Shown: positions 1-7,917, counted from the first letter of the stretch. The stretch is 35,108 bases of DNA from an uncultured Prevotella sp. (GCA_937901345.1 CALCHM010000039.1:1-35108); one strand, 5' to 3'. Program-made: numbers and translations. The notes: generated by a model not told the origin, from the sequence alone.

Positions 1-99
1 TTCCTTGCTCGTAATCATACCGTAAGTCCAAAAGGCAACGAGGACAACGAGGAACACGATAAGAATCCACATGATGATATTCAAAATTATGTGTAGCAT
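1..99 (-). CDS. Partial small membrane protein, runs off left edge
   Basis: Reading leftward from an ATG at 99, 33 codons stay open to the window edge, so the C-terminus is missing. Residues 4-24 are almost entirely Ile, Leu, Val, Met, Phe and Trp, with a Trp at position 11, and would form one membrane span starting near the N-terminus. A short polar stretch (TSKE) follows. It lies 42 bp downstream of the small basic protein gene on the same strand, so the two may be co-transcribed after miaB. The family is not recognised and no function is proposed. An ATG start and a clean hydrophobic segment are the only support. Confidence 0.45.
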   Translation of the reverse strand, partial: MLHIILNIIMWILIVFLVVLVAFWTYGMITSKE

Positions 100-141
100 A
101 GTCTGTTTAAATATATAGATAAACTACCATCACTTGCCACT

Positions 142-273
142 TTACTTGATAATCCTATTGCGCTGATTATTTGCCTTCTCGGGTTTCGACTTTCCGATGC
201 GCTTACCCGTAGATTTTTTCTTTGTTGCCGCCTTGGCTTTATAAGCGAAGGGGTTTTTCTTGTTGACTACCAT
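142..273 (-). CDS. Small, very basic hypothetical protein (43 aa)
   Basis: An ATG at 273 opens 43 codons ending in TAA at 142. The peptide is rich in Lys and Arg, with clusters KAKAATKKK and GKRIGKSKPEK, and has almost no acidic residues. That composition suits nucleic-acid or ribosome binding, but no family is recognised. It lies between miaB and the left-edge membrane protein gene on the same strand. A near-match to the -7 motif (CACCTTTG) ends 3 bp before the ATG. The gene is below usual annotation length and could be spurious. Its biased composition and in-line position favour a real gene. Confidence 0.45.
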   Translation of the reverse strand: MVVNKKNPFAYKAKAATKKKSTGKRIGKSKPEKANNQRNRIIK

Positions 274-300
274 AAACAAAGGTGTTAGGTTTTGAGGTTA

Positions 301-346
301 TTAGGTTTTAAGGGGCCATTCGGTCTGCACAGTTCTTAAAACCTAA
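301..346 (-). terminator. Hairpin after miaB
   Basis: TTAGGTTTTAAG (301-312) and CTTAAAACCTAA (335-346) form a perfect 12-bp inverted repeat around a 22-nt loop. It sits between the end of miaB and the small basic gene. No clear U-tract follows on the minus strand, so it may be a weak terminator or processing site. The flanks carry repeated AACCTTAT-type heptamers. Confidence 0.4.
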
Positions 347-386
347 GAGCGAAGCGACCTTATAACCTTATAACCTCATAACCTTA

Positions 387-1703
387 TTAAACCAATTCCC
401 CCTTGAGGGTTGCTGATGATGCCGAGGTGATGCGCACACGCACGGTTTGTCCCGTGTGATGTCCCTTGCGGTCGAACACAACCACCTTACCCTGCTCCGT
501 ACGTCCAAAGAGTTGTTCGCGCGAACGCTTCGAGGTGCCTTCAATTAACACTTCATATTCCTTACCTATACATGCCGTGTTGGCAGCAAGCGAAAGTTCA
601 TTTTGAAGTGCAATCAATTCTTCCAAACGGCGCACCTTTGTAGTTTCATCTATATCATCGGGCAAGTGTTTTGAGGCATACGTGCCGGGGCGTTCGGAAT
701 ATTTGAACATGAATGCCGAATCGTAACCACATTCGCGCATGAGCGAGAGCGACTCTTGGTGATCTTCCTCCGTTTCTGAGCAGTAACCTGCAAAGATATC
801 GGTAGAAAGTCCGCAATCGGGCACAATGCGACGGATGGCTGCCACACGATCAAGATACCATTCGCGTGTGTACTTGCGGTTCATGAGTTTGAGGATGCGG
901 TTAGAACCACTCTGCACGGGCAAATGGATTTGCTTACACACGTTAGGTTCTTCGGCAATAACATAAAGTGTTTCGTCAGACATATCCTTGGGGTGTGACG
1001 TTGTGAAACGCACACGCATTCCCGGCACTGCCCTTGCCACACGTCGCAGGAGTTCAGGAAAGGCAATCGTTTCGCCATCTGCTTCCCAACGGTAGGAATT
1101 GACGTTCTGCCCCAGCAAGGTTACTTCTTTATAATTGCGTGCTTCAAGATCTTTTACCTCAGTGAGAATGCTTTCGATATCGCGTGAACGCTCACGACCG
1201 CGCGTATAGGGCACAATGCAGTAATGGCAGAAGTTATTACACCCGCGCATAATGCTCACAAAACCTGAAAGGTGGTTGCCATGCACACGTTGGGGAACTA
1301 CGTCGCGATAAGTTTCCGTTAATGAGAGTTCCACGTCAATAGCCTTCTCGCCCAACTCCGCCTGAGCTATGAGATGGGGCAACGATAGATACGCGTCAGG
1401 TCCCGCAACAAGGTCGGCACCATGGTCGTTTAAGAGTCCTTCCTTCACACGTTCTGCCATGCATCCGAGCACACCGATAATCAATTTTCTGCCCTTACGC
1501 TTCAAGGCATTAAGTGCCTCCAAGCGGTGGATAATCTTCTGTTCGGCATTATCACGAACGGAACATGTGTTCAAAAACACGGCATCCGCCTCATCCAAGG
1601 ATTCACACGTTTCATAGTCTGCCATCTTCATGACAGATGCTACCACTTCACTGTCTGCCACATTCATTTGGCAGCCGTATGTTTCTATATAAAGTTTCTT
1701 CAT
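387..1703 (-). CDS. miaB: tRNA-2-methylthio-N6-isopentenyladenosine synthase MiaB
   Basis: A radical-SAM methylthiotransferase that adds a methylthio group to i6A37 of tRNAs reading UNN codons, in the cytoplasm. The 438-aa protein has the family's three domains. The N-terminal UPF0004 domain carries its three cluster cysteines at C11 (ETYGCQMN), C47 (NTCSVR) and C81 (VLGCMAER). The radical-SAM core has CxxxCxxC at C155, C159 and C162 (MRGCNNFCHYC). A C-terminal TRAM domain covers about residues 375-438. Length is normal (the E. coli protein has about 474 aa). The GCNNFCHYCIVPYTRG sequence is typical of MiaB rather than RimO or MtaB. A -7 motif lies 18 bp before the ATG, and the gene diverges from a TrmH-family gene. 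Confidence 0.96.
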   Translation of the reverse strand: MKKLYIETYGCQMNVADSEVVASVMKMADYETCESLDEADAVFLNTCSVRDNAEQKIIHRLEALNALKRKGRKLIIGVLGCMAERVKEGLLNDHGADLVAGPDAYLSLPHLIAQAELGEKAIDVELSLTETYRDVVPQRVHGNHLSGFVSIMRGCNNFCHYCIVPYTRGRERSRDIESILTEVKDLEARNYKEVTLLGQNVNSYRWEADGETIAFPELLRRVARAVPGMRVRFTTSHPKDMSDETLYVIAEEPNVCKQIHLPVQSGSNRILKLMNRKYTREWYLDRVAAIRRIVPDCGLSTDIFAGYCSETEEDHQESLSLMRECGYDSAFMFKYSERPGTYASKHLPDDIDETTKVRRLEELIALQNELSLAANTACIGKEYEVLIEGTSKRSREQLFGRTEQGKVVVFDRKGHHTGQTVRVRITSASSATLKGELV

Positions 1704-1720
1704 AGCGTATTGTTGTGAGG

Positions 1721-1728
1721 CAAAATTA
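1721..1728 (-). promoter_or_regulatory. miaB -7 promoter element TAATTTTG
   Basis: The minus strand reads TAATTTTG, an exact match to the Bacteroidetes -7 consensus TAnnTTTG, ending 17 bp before the miaB ATG. A TTTC about 22 bp further upstream is only a weak -33 candidate. It lies 12 bp from the opposing trmH-like -7 element. Confidence 0.55.
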
Positions 1729-1740
1729 CGAATTTTTGTT

Positions 1741-1748
1741 TACTTTTG
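1741..1748 (+). promoter_or_regulatory. TrmH-family gene -7 promoter element TACTTTTG
   Basis: An exact TAnnTTTG match lies 71 bp upstream of the chosen ATG at 1820. No convincing -33 TTTG is placed at the usual 19-21 bp. It is back-to-back with the miaB promoter. Confidence 0.45.
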
Positions 1749-1819
1749 CGGAAAGCTTTTAGTTAATAATGACCGGACGGTAGTTGTACTCCGTATCTAT
1801 TATCTGTACTCTAAATTTT

Positions 1820-2353
1820 ATGCGTAAACTCACTATAGAAGAACTCCAACGTATGGACGTTGCGGAGTTCAAGCAATCTGAAAAGTTACCTCTTGTTGTT
1901 GTGCTTGACAATGTACGTAGTTTGCACAATGTGGGCAGTGTGTTTCGCACGGCCGACGCTTTCCGCGTGGAGCGCGTCATGCTTTGCGGCATTACAGCAT
2001 GTCCGCCTTCTGCTGAAATCCATAAGACGGCACTCGGTGCGGAAGACAGTGTGGACTGGACGTACTTTAACGATGCCACCGAAGCCGTTGCAGCACTCAA
2101 AGCGGAGGGTTATACCGTCTTTGCCGTAGAACAAGTGGAGGGCAGTGTACTATTACCCAACCTTACGCTCGACCCCACGAAACGCCATGCCGTAGTGATG
2201 GGAAATGAAGTGAAAGGAGTGCAACAAACCGTGGTTGATGCCGCCGACTATGCCCTAGAAATTCCGCAATACGGCACCAAGCATTCCCTCAATGTATCCG
2301 TCACAGCAGGTATTGTAATGTGGAAATTCTTGGAACTTTTGGGAGTGAAATAA
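1820..2353 (+). CDS. TrmH/SpoU-family RNA 2'-O-methyltransferase
   Basis: A SPOUT-class methyltransferase that moves a methyl group from SAM to a ribose 2'-OH of tRNA or rRNA. The 177-aa protein has the SpoU motifs in order: motif 1 VVVLDNVRSLHNVGSVFRTADAF (about residues 25-47; N and R conserved), motif 2 HAVVMGNEVKGV, and motif 3 IPQYGTKHSLNVSVTAGIVMW, which forms the trefoil-knot SAM site. The reading frame stays open upstream to 1784, but the ATG at 1820 starts directly at the family's conserved N-terminus and is preferred. There is no extra N-terminal substrate domain, so the target nucleotide cannot be told from sequence. It diverges from miaB and ends at a U-tailed hairpin. Confidence 0.9.
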   Translation: MRKLTIEELQRMDVAEFKQSEKLPLVVVLDNVRSLHNVGSVFRTADAFRVERVMLCGITACPPSAEIHKTALGAEDSVDWTYFNDATEAVAALKAEGYTVFAVEQVEGSVLLPNLTLDPTKRHAVVMGNEVKGVQQTVVDAADYALEIPQYGTKHSLNVSVTAGIVMWKFLELLGVK

Positions 2354-2366
2354 CAACGAAATGCAT

Positions 2367-2400
2367 GAGGATGTGACTATTTTTTCACATTCTCTTTTTT
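2367..2400 (+). terminator. Rho-independent terminator of the TrmH-family gene
   Basis: GAGGATGTGA (2367-2376) pairs with TCACATTCTC (2385-2394) over 10 bp with one G-U pair and an 8-nt loop. Six Ts follow at once (2395-2400). It starts 14 bp after the stop codon. Confidence 0.85.
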
Positions 2401-2506
2401 GTAGTCTTCATAGGGAACTCTATGCGCATTTCGGGACAACGGATTTTCCCGGCGTATGAAACTCCAAATTCATGAGTTGTGAATTCCGTCGTAAATCTGT
2501 AGTCCG

Positions 2507-2703
2507 ATAAAAAAGGAGGCGTGCCCAATTAGCAGGACGTAAACAAGTATGTATTGTTCAATCGGGTCATTTGGCAGACAGAAATTTAGGCGTGCAATTA
2601 ATCTCTATCAACTCTGTTGCTCTTCGCTTTTGCTCCCAAGGTTGAAGCGTTGTGGGACTTTGCTGTGGAGTTACTCCGAGAGAAAATAGCTAGTCATGCG
2701 TGA
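2507..2703 (+). pseudogene. Possible decayed gene tail
   Basis: Two plus-strand frames stay open and look protein-like. One (about 2507-2646) includes QVCIVQSGHLADRNLGVQ. The next (2602-2703) ends VEALWDFAVELLREKIASHA followed by TGA. Neither has a convincing start codon, and they overlap in different frames, as expected of a frameshifted remnant. A terminator-like hairpin begins 10 bp after the TGA, as it would after a real gene. The parent family is not recognised. Chance open frames remain possible. Confidence 0.25.
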
Positions 2704-2713
2704 ATAATGAATT

Positions 2714-2748
2714 AAATGGAGACGGTTCTTTCGGGAGCGTCTTCATTT
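2714..2748 (+). terminator. Orphan terminator-like hairpin
   Basis: AAATGGAGACG (2714-2724) pairs with CGTCTTCATTT (2738-2748) over 11 bp with one G-U pair. TATTGC follows, so the U-tract is poor. No intact gene lies upstream. It fits the end of the decayed gene tail. Confidence 0.5.
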
Positions 2749-2796
2749 TATTGCAGTAAATATGCTACTCGCTATTGAATGGTGCCGATCGAATAT

Positions 2797-2922
2797 CGTT
2801 TATTGTCCGCTACGGTCGTCACGGATAATTTTTGCATCCGTTTATTGTCCGCCACGGTTGTCACGGATAATTTTTGCTTCCATTTATTGTCCGCCACGGT
2901 CGTCACGGACAATTATCAAAAT
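2797..2922. repeat. 42-bp tandem repeat array, three units
   Basis: Three consecutive units begin at 2797, 2839 and 2881, exactly 42 bp apart. Each starts CGTTTATTGTCCGCC or a close variant. Each contains ATTGTCCG ... CGGATAAT or CGGACAAT, an 8-bp hairpin stem around a 12-nt loop, with a G-U pair in two units and perfect pairing in the third. There is no spacer between units. The frames that read through it only echo the repeat. Confidence 0.85.
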
Positions 2923-3326
2923 ATTTTGGAAGTATCTCCTCTATTTTTGCGTCGTTCGAAGTTAGCAATCCATGCTCGCTTTTCTGTTGTCCCCCAAAAA
3001 ACAGACGGGAATGATGCTGTAAGTTTGTCGGGGAAGAATTTTTGTTGTCGTTTTGTGAGTAAGACTTTTTCCATACATAAAATAGTAAGGAAACATTAGT
3101 TTGCCACCCAGGGATTAGGCAAAATTGAAATACCCATGTCCCCCCATATTTGTTGAGGATGTAGGCATGTCGTAGTCTGCCAAATGACCTATAGGCATCT
3201 TTTTATTCATCGTACTAGAAATCTACAAAGAATTTCTCTCTACATAGATTTTGGTTTCATACACAAGGAAAATCCATTGCTCTGTAATATACTTATTTGA
3301 AAAATCCCACTCCTTACAATATAACA

Positions 3327-3369
3327 AAATAAGAACCGAGCAGTCCTGACGATTGCTCGGTTCTTATTT
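3327..3369 (-). terminator. purL terminator hairpin
   Basis: AAATAAGAACCGAGCA (3327-3342) and TGCTCGGTTCTTATTT (3354-3369) form a perfect 16-bp stem with an 11-nt loop, 15 bp beyond the purL stop codon. On the minus strand the stem ends in CTTATTTTGTTA, a moderate U-tract. Confidence 0.85.
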
Positions 3370-3384
3370 ATTTAACGTAGATGA

Positions 3385-6300
3385 TTACGCCTGCTTATTT
3401 GCTTCTACCCACTTACGTGCGTTTACAAATGCTTCCATCCAGGGAGTTACATCTTGCGCGAGGCGATCGGCAGGATAGTAAGCATTCTGCCAAGGATAGA
3501 ATGCGCGTTCAAGGTGAGGCATCATTGCGAGGTGACGTCCATCGGGTGAGCAAATACCTGCTACGCTATAGTCTGAACCATTGGGGTTAGCAGGATATTC
3601 GTCGTAAGAGTACTTGAGGACTACGTTGTACTTATCTTCAGCATAGGGAAGGCTGAACTTACCTTCACCGTGTGCCACCCAAATACCGAGTTGGTCGCCA
3701 CTGAGTGAACCAAACATCACACTGCGATTTGTTGTAACCGTAACGCCAACAAACGAACTTTCAAACTTGTGAGAGTCGTTGTGGAGCATGTGTGTGCGCT
3801 TCTTGTGGTCGGGATTGATAAGGTTAAGTTCTACCATGAGCTGACAACCGTTACATACACCGAGTGAGAGTGTATCCTTACGTGCATAGAAGCGGTCGAG
3901 CGCTGCCTTTGCCTTGGGGTTGTAGAGGAATGCGCCTGCCCAACCCTTTGCCGAACCGAGTACGTCAGAGTTAGAGAAACCACCACAGAAGACAATCATA
4001 TTCACATCGTCAAGGGTTTCGCGACCCGTAATGAGGTCGGTCATCATAACGTCCTTCACATCGAAACCTGCGAGGTAAAGCGCGTAAGCCATTTCGCGTT
4101 CGCCGTTCGTACCCTTTTCGCGGATGATTGCTGCACGCACACCGCTTGGAGTGCGACGATCGGGATTGATACCGAGGCTTTCGAACGTTCCCTTAAACTC
4201 AGAACGGAGGTTAAACTCAATGGGCTGCTGCTTATAGTTTTCGTAGCGCTTCTTAGCACATCCGTGGAAACTCTGCTTTGTATCGAGGAGGTAAGACGTT
4301 TCATACCAGATGTCGCGCAAATGGTCGATGCCAAACTGATAAGTAGCGCCATCCTTTTCTACCAAGATGTGGCGTTCGTCAGTGGGCTGACCTACCTTGA
4401 GATAACTTACGCCTGCTTCGTCAAGAAGTGCCTTGAAGGCAGCCTTGTTCTTATCACTCACCTGTACGATAACACCAGGATTTTCAGCGAAGAGAATCTT
4501 CACGAGGTCGGTTTCCTTAAACTTGTCGAGGTTAATGCAGAGACCACCTTCTGTGTTAGCGAAGCACATTTCAAGCAATGTAGTAATCATACCACCTGCA
4601 GAAATATCGTGACCCGACATAATGAGACCCTTTTCAATCAACTGCTGAACAGCATTAAAGGCATCACGGAAGTATTCGGGATTTTGAACTGTAGGAACGT
4701 CGCTACCTACGCGGTTCAAACTTTGTGCAAATGCCGAACCACCGAGGCGGAGCGTGTCAAACGAGAAGTCAATGTGATAGAGAGCAGACTTTTCGCAATT
4801 CACCACTACGGGACTTACTACCTTACGTACATCGCTCACTTCACCACCAGCGCTGACAATCACAGTACCCGGAGAAATAATCTTTTCGTCATTGGGATAC
4901 TTCTGCGTCATTGAAAGCGAGTCCTTACCTGTAGGAACATTGATTTCGAGCGCACAGCAGAAGTCAGAGAGTGCTTCTACACCACGATAGAGACGCGCAT
5001 CTTCACCCTTCTGTGAGCGACAGGGCCACATCCAGTTTGCTGAAAGACTTACGCTATCCAATCCGTTTGCCAAAGGTGCCCAAACGAGATTAGTGAGTGC
5101 TTCAGCAACAGAAAGTACAGAACCAGCAGCGGGATCAGCAAGACCTGCCTGAGGCGCATGACCGATGGCAGTAGCGATACCTGCCTTTCCGCGGTAGTCG
5201 AGTGCAACAACACCACAGTCAGCAAGAGGCAACTGGAGTTCACCCTGGTTTTGCTGTTGTGCTACCTTACCTGTTACAGAACGGTCCACCTTGTTTGTCA
5301 ACCAGTCCTTACAAGCTACGGCTTCGAGTTGGAGCACGTTAGTCAAGTAGTCTTGAAGATTCTTCACGTCGTAAGTTACATTTTCATACTTACGCTCTAC
5401 GGTTTCGTCCACCATGATAGTCTTGGGCGAATGACCAAACATCTGTGCCACATCGAGGTCAAAGGGACGCACGCCATCAGCCTGCTCGAAAGCAAAGTGC
5501 GCATCACCCGTACATTCACCCACTACGTACATCGGAGCACGTTCGCGCTCAGCAATCTTACGGACATGGTCAATGTGTTCTTCCTGAATGAGGAAGCCCA
5601 TACGTTCCTGACTTTCGTTAGCGATAATTTCCTTTGCCGAAAGCGTCTGGTCACCGATGGGGAGATTCTTCATATCGATAACACCACCGCATTCTTCAAC
5701 CAATTCTGAGAGACAGTTTACGTGACCTGCAGAACCGTGGTCGTGGATAGAAACAACGGGGTTAACATCTTCTTCACAGAGTGCACGCACCAAGTTATTG
5801 GCACGCTTCTGCATTTCGGGGTTCGCACGCTGAACGGCATTGAGTTCGATACCTGAACTGTAGCGACCTGTATCTACTGAAGAAACAGAACCACCACCAA
5901 GACCGATGCGATAGTTATCACCACCAACAACAACAACCTTGTTACCCTTCTGAGGTGTACCCTTAAGGCAGTCGCGCTTTGTACCATAACCCACACCGCC
6001 TGCGAGCATGATTACCTTGTCATAACCATACTTTTCACCATTTTCCTGGTGTTCAAAAGTAAGTACAGAACCTGTGATAAGGGGTTGACCAAACTTATTA
6101 CCGAAGTCACTGGCACCATTAGAAGCCTTAATCAAAATCTGTTCAGGAGTTTGATAGAGCCACTGACGAACGGGGAGAATATCTTCCCAATCGCGACCAC
6201 CGTCCAAGCGGGGATAAGCAGTCATGTAAACCGCAGTACCAGCGATAGGCCAAGAACCTACACCACCACCCATACGGTCGCGGATTTCACCACCAGTACC

Positions 6301-7089
6301 TGTTGACGCACCATTGAAAGGTTCTACTGTTGTGGGGAAGTTATGCGTTTCAGCCTTGAGCGAAATTACTGATTCAATATCCTTGATGACAAAGTAGTCA
6401 GACGTAGAGTGATCCTTAGGAGCAAATTGTTCTACAACAGGACCCACAGAGAAGGCTACATTATCCTTGTAAGCAGAAATAATCTTGTGAGGATTTTCCT
6501 GTGTAGTCTTCTTAATCATCGCAAAGAGCGAAGAAGGCATTTCCTGACCGTCAATGATGAAAGTGCCACCAAAAATTTTGTGACGGCAGTGTTCTGAGTT
6601 CAACTGTGCAAAACCGAATACTTCAGAGTCTGTAAGTTTGCGGTTGAGTTGTGCCTCAACGTTGTGGAGGTACTGGATTTCTTCGGGAGAAAGCGCCAAA
6701 CCTTCCTGCTCATTATATGATTCGAGATCTTCAATCTGCTGAATGGCAGCAGGCTGAAGATTGATGGTGAAAATATCCTGATTCAAACCCGTGTACATAC
6801 GCTGAAGCATGGGGTCGTATTCGGCATCCTTGCTTGCAACGGGGAAATATTCTTCAATACGAGAAATTCCCTGAAGGTTCATGTTCTGCGTAATTTCCAC
6901 AGCATTGGTACTCCAAGGCGTGATCATTTCGCGACGTGGACCAACGAAATAACCCTCGAGAGTTTCGCCCTCAAGAAGTGTAGCATCGCCATAAAGCCAG
7001 CAAAGTTCATTTACTTCATCCTGTGTGAGCGCGTGATTCACCTGTGTAGCAATCACTGTCTGCTCCTTTGTCTTAAAAAACAAAATCAT
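3385..7089 (-). CDS. purL: Phosphoribosylformylglycinamidine synthase PurL (single-chain)
   Basis: Catalyses step four of purine synthesis: FGAR + Gln + ATP gives FGAM. The 1234-aa protein is the large form with synthetase and glutaminase in one chain. In order it has a linker domain (HCRHKIFGGTF), two AIRS-type ATP-binding halves (for example ETHNFPTTVEPFNGASTGTG and HDISAGGM), and a C-terminal class I glutaminase. The glutaminase nucleophile is in GVCNGCQ (about C1079) and its His/Glu partners are in MPHLER (about H1192, E1194). The frame stays open upstream to a TTG at 7128, but that codon overlaps the -7 promoter element. The ATG at 7089 (MILFFKTKEQTV) gives the family's usual N-terminus and a leader of about 30 nt. 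It stands alone and ends at a strong hairpin. Confidence 0.97.
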   Translation of the reverse strand: MILFFKTKEQTVIATQVNHALTQDEVNELCWLYGDATLLEGETLEGYFVGPRREMITPWSTNAVEITQNMNLQGISRIEEYFPVASKDAEYDPMLQRMYTGLNQDIFTINLQPAAIQQIEDLESYNEQEGLALSPEEIQYLHNVEAQLNRKLTDSEVFGFAQLNSEHCRHKIFGGTFIIDGQEMPSSLFAMIKKTTQENPHKIISAYKDNVAFSVGPVVEQFAPKDHSTSDYFVIKDIESVISLKAETHNFPTTVEPFNGASTGTGGEIRDRMGGGVGSWPIAGTAVYMTAYPRLDGGRDWEDILPVRQWLYQTPEQILIKASNGASDFGNKFGQPLITGSVLTFEHQENGEKYGYDKVIMLAGGVGYGTKRDCLKGTPQKGNKVVVVGGDNYRIGLGGGSVSSVDTGRYSSGIELNAVQRANPEMQKRANNLVRALCEEDVNPVVSIHDHGSAGHVNCLSELVEECGGVIDMKNLPIGDQTLSAKEIIANESQERMGFLIQEEHIDHVRKIAERERAPMYVVGECTGDAHFAFEQADGVRPFDLDVAQMFGHSPKTIMVDETVERKYENVTYDVKNLQDYLTNVLQLEAVACKDWLTNKVDRSVTGKVAQQQNQGELQLPLADCGVVALDYRGKAGIATAIGHAPQAGLADPAAGSVLSVAEALTNLVWAPLANGLDSVSLSANWMWPCRSQKGEDARLYRGVEALSDFCCALEINVPTGKDSLSMTQKYPNDEKIISPGTVIVSAGGEVSDVRKVVSPVVVNCEKSALYHIDFSFDTLRLGGSAFAQSLNRVGSDVPTVQNPEYFRDAFNAVQQLIEKGLIMSGHDISAGGMITTLLEMCFANTEGGLCINLDKFKETDLVKILFAENPGVIVQVSDKNKAAFKALLDEAGVSYLKVGQPTDERHILVEKDGATYQFGIDHLRDIWYETSYLLDTKQSFHGCAKKRYENYKQQPIEFNLRSEFKGTFESLGINPDRRTPSGVRAAIIREKGTNGEREMAYALYLAGFDVKDVMMTDLITGRETLDDVNMIVFCGGFSNSDVLGSAKGWAGAFLYNPKAKAALDRFYARKDTLSLGVCNGCQLMVELNLINPDHKKRTHMLHNDSHKFESSFVGVTVTTNRSVMFGSLSGDQLGIWVAHGEGKFSLPYAEDKYNVVLKYSYDEYPANPNGSDYSVAGICSPDGRHLAMMPHLERAFYPWQNAYYPADRLAQDVTPWMEAFVNARKWVEANKQA

Positions 7090-7125
7090 AGTACGGTAGG
7101 AAAATGTTGTTATTATATCCATCTG

Positions 7126-7133
7126 CAAAGTTA
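7126..7133 (-). promoter_or_regulatory. purL -7 promoter element TAACTTTG
   Basis: The minus strand reads TAACTTTG, an exact TAnnTTTG match, 36 bp upstream of the ATG at 7089. TTTC lies about 19 bp further upstream in the -33 position. An alternative ATG at 7122 would give an almost leaderless message but is not favoured by homology. Confidence 0.6.
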
Positions 7134-7263
7134 CACTTATTAACTAAATAAGGAAAGAGTAGTATGCTGAAAACAATGCTTTTTGACTGATTTTTTAAAA
7201 TCTATATGAAGTTTTATGCATGTTAAGAAATCCTCTATGCAGATTTTTTGAGTTTAGTTTTGC

Positions 7264-7848
7264 TTACTCTATAATGTATTCGAAACTCATTCCGTCTTCA
7301 ATCTTTGTAAAAGAGTAGACTTCTTTATAGATTTCCTTGACATACTGATAAATCTTAATATCCCTTTCATCAGCATTTTCCGCAACAATTTCTCCATACA
7401 TCATAAGGTCCATCATGAAGCACGTTTTGTTTGCTCCATAAGGCGGTTGAAAATAAGATTGCTCTAGTTTTCTAAACCCATTTTTCTCATAAAACTTTTG
7501 ACGCAACTTTTGACGTTCGGAAAAGGGAATTTCTGTTTCTAAAAAGATGGGGATATGTACTTGTTCCTTCATTTCCTGCAACATAAGTGTGCCATACCCT
7601 TGTTTTCGAAATTGCTGGAATACAGCAAGATGTTCAACGAAACAAAACTCTGCAAATGTCCAAAGGGTGAAGAATCCCACCAATTTTTCTTTCTCAACAG
7701 CGGCATAAACTATGAACTTTGAATTGTTGTTGGTATATTCGCGCTGTTGTTCTAAACTACGGCGTTCCGTTTTCGGAAAGGCACTAATGAGTAGCGATTC
7801 TATGGTTGTATAGTGGATTGAGGAGGTGGTTTGTGAAATAAGTTGCAT
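7264..7848 (-). CDS. GNAT-family N-acetyltransferase
   Basis: A 194-aa protein with the Gcn5-related fold, expected to move an acetyl group from acetyl-CoA to an amine. The substrate is unknown. Motif A is clear: VEHLAVFQQFRKQGYGTLML (about residues 71-90) carries the Q/R-x-x-G-x-G pyrophosphate loop of acetyl-CoA binding. The YEKNGFRKLEQSYFQPPYG stretch matches motif B, and a Tyr-rich C-terminal tail follows. The frame stays open upstream to 7914, but that part would be translated from a strong hairpin (7868-7901). The ATG at 7848 is therefore preferred. No -7 motif is obvious. It is separated from deoC by a repeat-filled gap and is probably its own unit. Confidence 0.85.
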   Translation of the reverse strand: MQLISQTTSSIHYTTIESLLISAFPKTERRSLEQQREYTNNNSKFIVYAAVEKEKLVGFFTLWTFAEFCFVEHLAVFQQFRKQGYGTLMLQEMKEQVHIPIFLETEIPFSERQKLRQKFYEKNGFRKLEQSYFQPPYGANKTCFMMDLMMYGEIVAENADERDIKIYQYVKEIYKEVYSFTKIEDGMSFEYIIE

Positions 7849-7867
7849 TATTTTCGATTTTACAAAA

Positions 7868-7909
7868 TATCCACTCCTCGTTAAGAAGCGGGGAGTGGAT
7901 ACTATTTTT
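7868..7909 (+). terminator. Stem-loop upstream of the GNAT gene, with a U-run on the plus strand
   Basis: Thirteen base pairs form between 7868-7880 and 7889-7901 (core ATCCACTCCTCG / CGGGGAGTGGAT, one wobble, 8-nt loop TTAAGAAG). On the plus strand a run of Ts follows (7903-7911), as in an intrinsic terminator, yet no plus-strand gene lies upstream. On the minus strand it would sit in the GNAT gene leader. Confidence 0.55.
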
Positions 7910-7917
7910 TTCATTAA

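Larger units (their letters stand above)
2565..3189. repeat. 15-bp perfect inverted repeat bounding 625 bp
   Basis: GGTCATTTGGCAGAC at 2565-2579 recurs as its exact reverse complement at 3175-3189. The flanks beyond 15 bp do not match. The enclosed DNA contains the gene tail, a hairpin and the 42-bp array but no transposase. It could be a decayed or non-autonomous mobile element. No target-site duplication was seen. Confidence 0.5.
2354..3384. other. 1-kb non-coding gap between convergent trmH-like gene and purL
   Basis: No intact gene was found. In order the gap holds the trmH-like terminator, two overlapping open stretches that look like a gene remnant (2507-2703), and a terminator-like hairpin (2714-2748). 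A 42-bp tandem array (2797-2922) and the purL terminator (3327-3369) follow. A perfect 15-bp inverted repeat (2565-2579 and 3175-3189) bounds 625 bp of this gap. Confidence 0.6.

Noticed and set aside
2762..3099. Open frames on the plus strand as genes
   Set aside because: Their sequence (repeated LLSATVVTDN) is only the 42-bp tandem array read as codons, and no family resemblance or promoter is present.
4264..5709. Long plus-strand frames inside purL (4264-4914 and 5158-5709)
   Set aside because: They are antisense shadows of a well-conserved coding region and show no recognisable domain or promoter.
7090..7128. TTG at 7128 as the purL start
   Set aside because: The codon overlaps the -7 promoter element, so it would not be in the mRNA. 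The conserved N-terminus begins at the ATG at 7089.
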